This document shows, in pieces, positions 60,931 to 64,000 of a DNA stretch of 64,000 bases. The notes under the pieces are model-generated. The model made no database searches. It was not told the origin of the DNA and saw only the letters and a list, made by a program, of their open reading frames with translations. The stretch comes from Epiperipatus broadwayi (lineage: Eukaryota; Onychophora; Udeonychophora; Euonychophora; Peripatidae). The stretch spans positions 1,614,001-1,678,000 of the forward strand of contig JAQFVV010000031.1 in NCBI GenBank assembly GCA_028023455.1, written 5' to 3'. Within the stretch, counting starts at the first letter, position 1. The number at the start of each line of letters is the position of its first letter. The translations under genes and the position numbers were made by a program.

Positions 60931-61789
60931 TCATACGATAATTACCATGTAATATATATAACAGGAATTGTCACCTTGTCACAAAATACTTCACATGTTA
61001 TATTGCCACAGAAAATGGAGATCTCTTCTAAAAAATTTCCTTCTGAAAATGTAGCATGTGATTGCAGAGTATGCTGGGATTTTCAACAGAAAATAATAAA
61101 CAAATTTTTTTTATAAACAAATTAAAACAAAAAAAAAAACTGAAAATATACAACTGTATATGAATCAGAATATCTGGAAAATAACTGAAAATGTCAAAGT
61201 ATTACACACAAAAAAGATTGCATTGATAAAGAAAAGCATATTTTGTCACGTACACTCACAGGGATTATTCTTTCAATTTGACATCATCACAACATTGCAC
61301 ATTTATTGTGGGTGTAAAAGGACTGCCTACTATCTCCTCTACATTGCAACTCTAATACCAAAGTACCATAAAATATTTCATTCATAATTTTATGCATTTT
61401 TTTTTGCATTTTTATATATCTTAAATGTTTTTAGTTGCACCTCTCCCCTTTTCCCCACTAGATTTCTGATAGTACTACTGAGAGCAATAATGTTGGAGAG
61501 ATTTTAATCCAAACTGGAGTTTACCATTAAAATGAATTCTTGTGTGGATATATATATATATTAAGCTCTCTGTCAAAAGTCAGATTGGATTAATAAGGCA
61601 AAAATAATATTATGGCTAAGTGATATCATTTGTTCATTATTAAAGTGGTTTGCAATTTTTGCCCTCTTGTTAACATCATTTTACTGTCTTGATTTTGAAG
61701 CTACATCATAAGTTTTAAAAATTCTTCCATCACTGAAATGCATTCATCATTATAAGAAAAAATTCAAAAGGAGATAGATTAAGTGAATT
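60931..61789. other. AT-rich DNA, nothing recognised
   Basis: No feature is supported apart from a short (TA)n near 61550-61561. Confidence 0.45.
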
Positions 61790-62625
61790 TTAGAAAGTAT
61801 CCATCATCATCGTCAACCATTATCAATCCTCTGCAGAATAAAGGTCTCTCCAAGTTTAATCCATCTTCTCCAATGCCTAGCCTCTCTTCTCCACATCAAC
61901 CCACACACACTTCCTTAATTCACCCATCCATCTTACAGGTAGTCTCTTTCTGGGTTTTTTACAATATCTTGGAATTCATTTTAAGATTTTAACTATCTAC
62001 CTATTATCGTCTCTTCTAACAAGATGTCTAGCCCAATTCTACTTCAGTCTTTTAATTTTTTTAAGGTTGTCAATAACATATGTTTCTTACTCATGCATTT
62101 CATTTTCAATTTCTTCTTGTTACTTCTAACATGCATCTCTCCATATTTCTTTGAGTGATCTGAAGTCTCTGTATTGCTCTTCAATTAAGTGTTCAAGTCT
62201 CAGATCCATAAGTAAAAACTAGTAAAACACATCACTTCCTTTTCAAATATATAGGCAAATTTCCTTTTCATATTAAGTTATTTCTACCAAAAGCACTCCA
62301 ATCAACTTTAATTCTACAATTAATTACATTCATTATATTTCCATCTATTATAATAATCTGATCAAGGTATTTGTAGTTGTTAACTTCTAATTCATACATT
62401 ATCAATCTTTATTTTTATCTTTTGATAAAATCCATTGTTCTACTTTCTTATTTTCGTCTGATAACTATTGTAACATTTCCTGAAGCTCTGAAGCATTATT
62501 TACAAAAACTAGTACCCGATCTGCAAAATTTATATGACTTTAATCACTTTTATTCCTTTAGCTTCCCATTTTAATCCATAAAATACTTTCTACAGTACTG
62601 CTGTAAAAAGTAGAAATATGCTGTT
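61790..62625 (-). pseudogene. RTE-type LINE fragment, RT palm to 3' end
   Basis: From high to low coordinates: INFADRVLVFVNNASELQEM (about 62465-62530), the RT catalytic block in which FADD has become FADR. A spacer, then NSNTETSDHSKKYGEM at about 62140-62190 (the region after Y-ERIM-KIFG in the family). Then NWARHLVRRDDNR (about 61995-62035), matching W-GHV-RRDDNRW, and RKRLPVRWMGEL, matching R-RGRPP-RW. TWRDLYSAEDW is the terminal block at 61830-61860. The 3' end runs into GACGATGATGATGG, a short GAT repeat as expected at RTE 3' ends. Several stops make it inactive. It is 5' truncated and homologous to the element at 37.1-39.8 kb. Confidence 0.82.
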
Positions 62626-64000
62626 ATTGTTTTTAAAGAAAAATTTAAATTGAAAATGGGCATGGAAAGGTTCTTATGCCTAAAATAAATTGATTTTATT
62701 TTTGTTCTTATGTAAAATATTACTTAAGAATAAGATTGAAATAATTAACCAACAGGATACTATGATTTAATGTCCTATGCAGTTCAATTCATTGGTAGAA
62801 TGATAGATTTAAGAACTAAAGGTCCCTGAATCAAAGCTTAACTGATCATTTTTGATGCTCAAATATCACACAGACATTTGATTATCATAATCACTTGATC
62901 AAACATGAACACTGGTAATAATGAGCAATTGCTACTCACCTCTTAAATAATTTATTCTACTATGTTCTATATATAACCAATTACATGTTGATATGAAAAA
63001 ATAAAAGTTAAACTACTTAAAATTTCTATTCATGTAAACCTGGAAATTTTCAATAAAAAATTATCAATAGTTTAGATAGTACTTAAAAATTGATTCATGA
63101 CTTCTAAAACTTGGACAAATTTTGAGTTTTAATGATTTGACTCATAGAAGCTACAGTTTTATTGATCAAAAAAAAATTAATGAATTTAAATTTTTTTTAT
63201 AAAGTACTAAGATCATGACAAAAATATTTTACAAAAGTTAATAAAACAAAAAAACAAATATTAAATCCAAGATGAAATACACCGAATTAAACTTTTTTTT
63301 TAAAAAAAGAAAAAGAAATATATATGCAAATTTGAAGTACAAAAATAAACAAATACTAGAAATATAGGCAATAAAAATATTAATTTTGTTTGTAAGATGC
63401 TTTTAAAACAGAAGCAATACTATTTCCACCTTTTGTCCAACCCACTTACATTGTGATAAAAGATTTAAGAATATACAGAGCCATTAATTTATATATTTTT
63501 ATGATTTTTTTTACTAAAAATATATAGACAACTAAGAAAAAAGCCAGATTTTTCTCATGAACAAACAGGATTAATAAATAGATTTAGCTCCATAGATAAT
63601 CTATAAGTTGTAAATAAAATATAAAAATGTAAAGAGCATGAATTTTCAGATATCTAGATTTCATAGTTTATGAAAAGGATTTTTCTGCACATATATCATC
63701 AGCTTGATCGACAATTTAAAAATCAAATGATTGAAATTATTTATATGGAAAATATTTGACCCTCTGGATGTGAAGATTTAATTATTTTCCAAGGTGAGAG
63801 TTTTGTAATCTTTCAACACTTCGATTTTAGTATTAAACTGTTAATCTATATCAGAATATAATAAACTGAACTTGATACAGTAGAAATTTATGTTTACAAA
63901 CAAAATAAATTCTGAAAAAATCATATTTAAACATTTCAAATAATGAAAAATAAGATTGTAATAAAAATAAAGAATGGTTTCATCATTTAATAATCAGCGG
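62626..64000. other. AT-rich DNA with one SINE remnant
   Basis: The plus strand near 62775-62840 (TTCAATTCATTGGTAGAATG, then AAAGGTCCCTGAATCAAAGC) keeps the A box and B box order of a tRNA-derived SINE and resembles the head at 14975-15050. Nothing else is recognised to the window end. Confidence 0.45.

Noticed and set aside
63690-63720. CTGATGA on the minus strand near 63700
   Set aside because: The following GAAAA lacks stem II pairing and a cleavage triplet.
1-64000. CRISPR arrays, bacterial operons or prophage
   Set aside because: No regularly spaced repeats with unique spacers, no ribosome-binding sites or dense coding; the window is eukaryotic.

Overview
This window is strongly AT-rich, non-coding eukaryotic DNA: the interspersed-repeat compartment of an animal genome, most likely an invertebrate. 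I see no bacterial gene layout, no tRNA or rRNA gene and no confident host protein-coding exon. Long open frames are short, low in complexity or broken. What can be recognised is mobile DNA: Penelope-like elements with a GIY-YIG endonuclease, an RTE-type LINE, another non-LTR reverse transcriptase fragment, a Ty3/gypsy-like LTR element reduced to its LTRs, a hAT element with an 8-bp target duplication, tRNA-derived SINEs, and many fold-back or MITE-like inverted repeats. The phylum cannot be fixed from this window; the repeat mix would suit a mollusc, chelicerate, flatworm or similar.

Layout. 0-5.4 kb: mostly featureless AT-rich DNA with small tandem duplications (2.78 kb, 3.59 kb). 5.44-8.92 kb: two near-identical direct repeats of about 1.37 kb (TG...CA ends, TATA box, Lys-type primer-binding-like site) around about 0.73 kb without coding domains. 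11.48-12.52 kb: CpG-containing TIR element. 14.08-15.45 kb: a set of large inverted repeats. 16.6-17.7 kb: decayed LINE reverse transcriptase. 19-21.4 kb: fold-backs, a hammerhead-ribozyme remnant and a SINE. 24.5-25.1 kb: degenerate minisatellite. 26.8 kb: fold-back. 30.2 kb: young SINE. 33 kb: possible gag zinc-knuckle remnant. 35.3-36.1 kb: nested inverted and direct duplication. 37.1-39.8 kb: long decayed RTE element, interrupted by a 338-bp TIR element carrying an apparently intact type I hammerhead ribozyme. 43.7-44.5 and 48.2-49.1 kb: two Penelope-like copies. 45 kb: TIR element. 52.7 kb: second TIR element with a hammerhead remnant. 55.6-58.6 kb: hAT copies, one holding a nested TIR element with a giant hairpin and an internal array. 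60.5-60.9 kb: 176-bp tandem repeat. 61.8-62.6 kb: second RTE fragment.

The most interesting signal is a small family of hammerhead ribozymes (one intact, three decayed). At least two sit between long terminal inverted repeats. Alongside them, a tRNA-like promoter segment and a hammerhead-like core lie downstream of the Penelope endonuclease. Together they suggest self-cleaving, RNA-mediated non-autonomous elements that may depend on the Penelope machinery; that link is inference.
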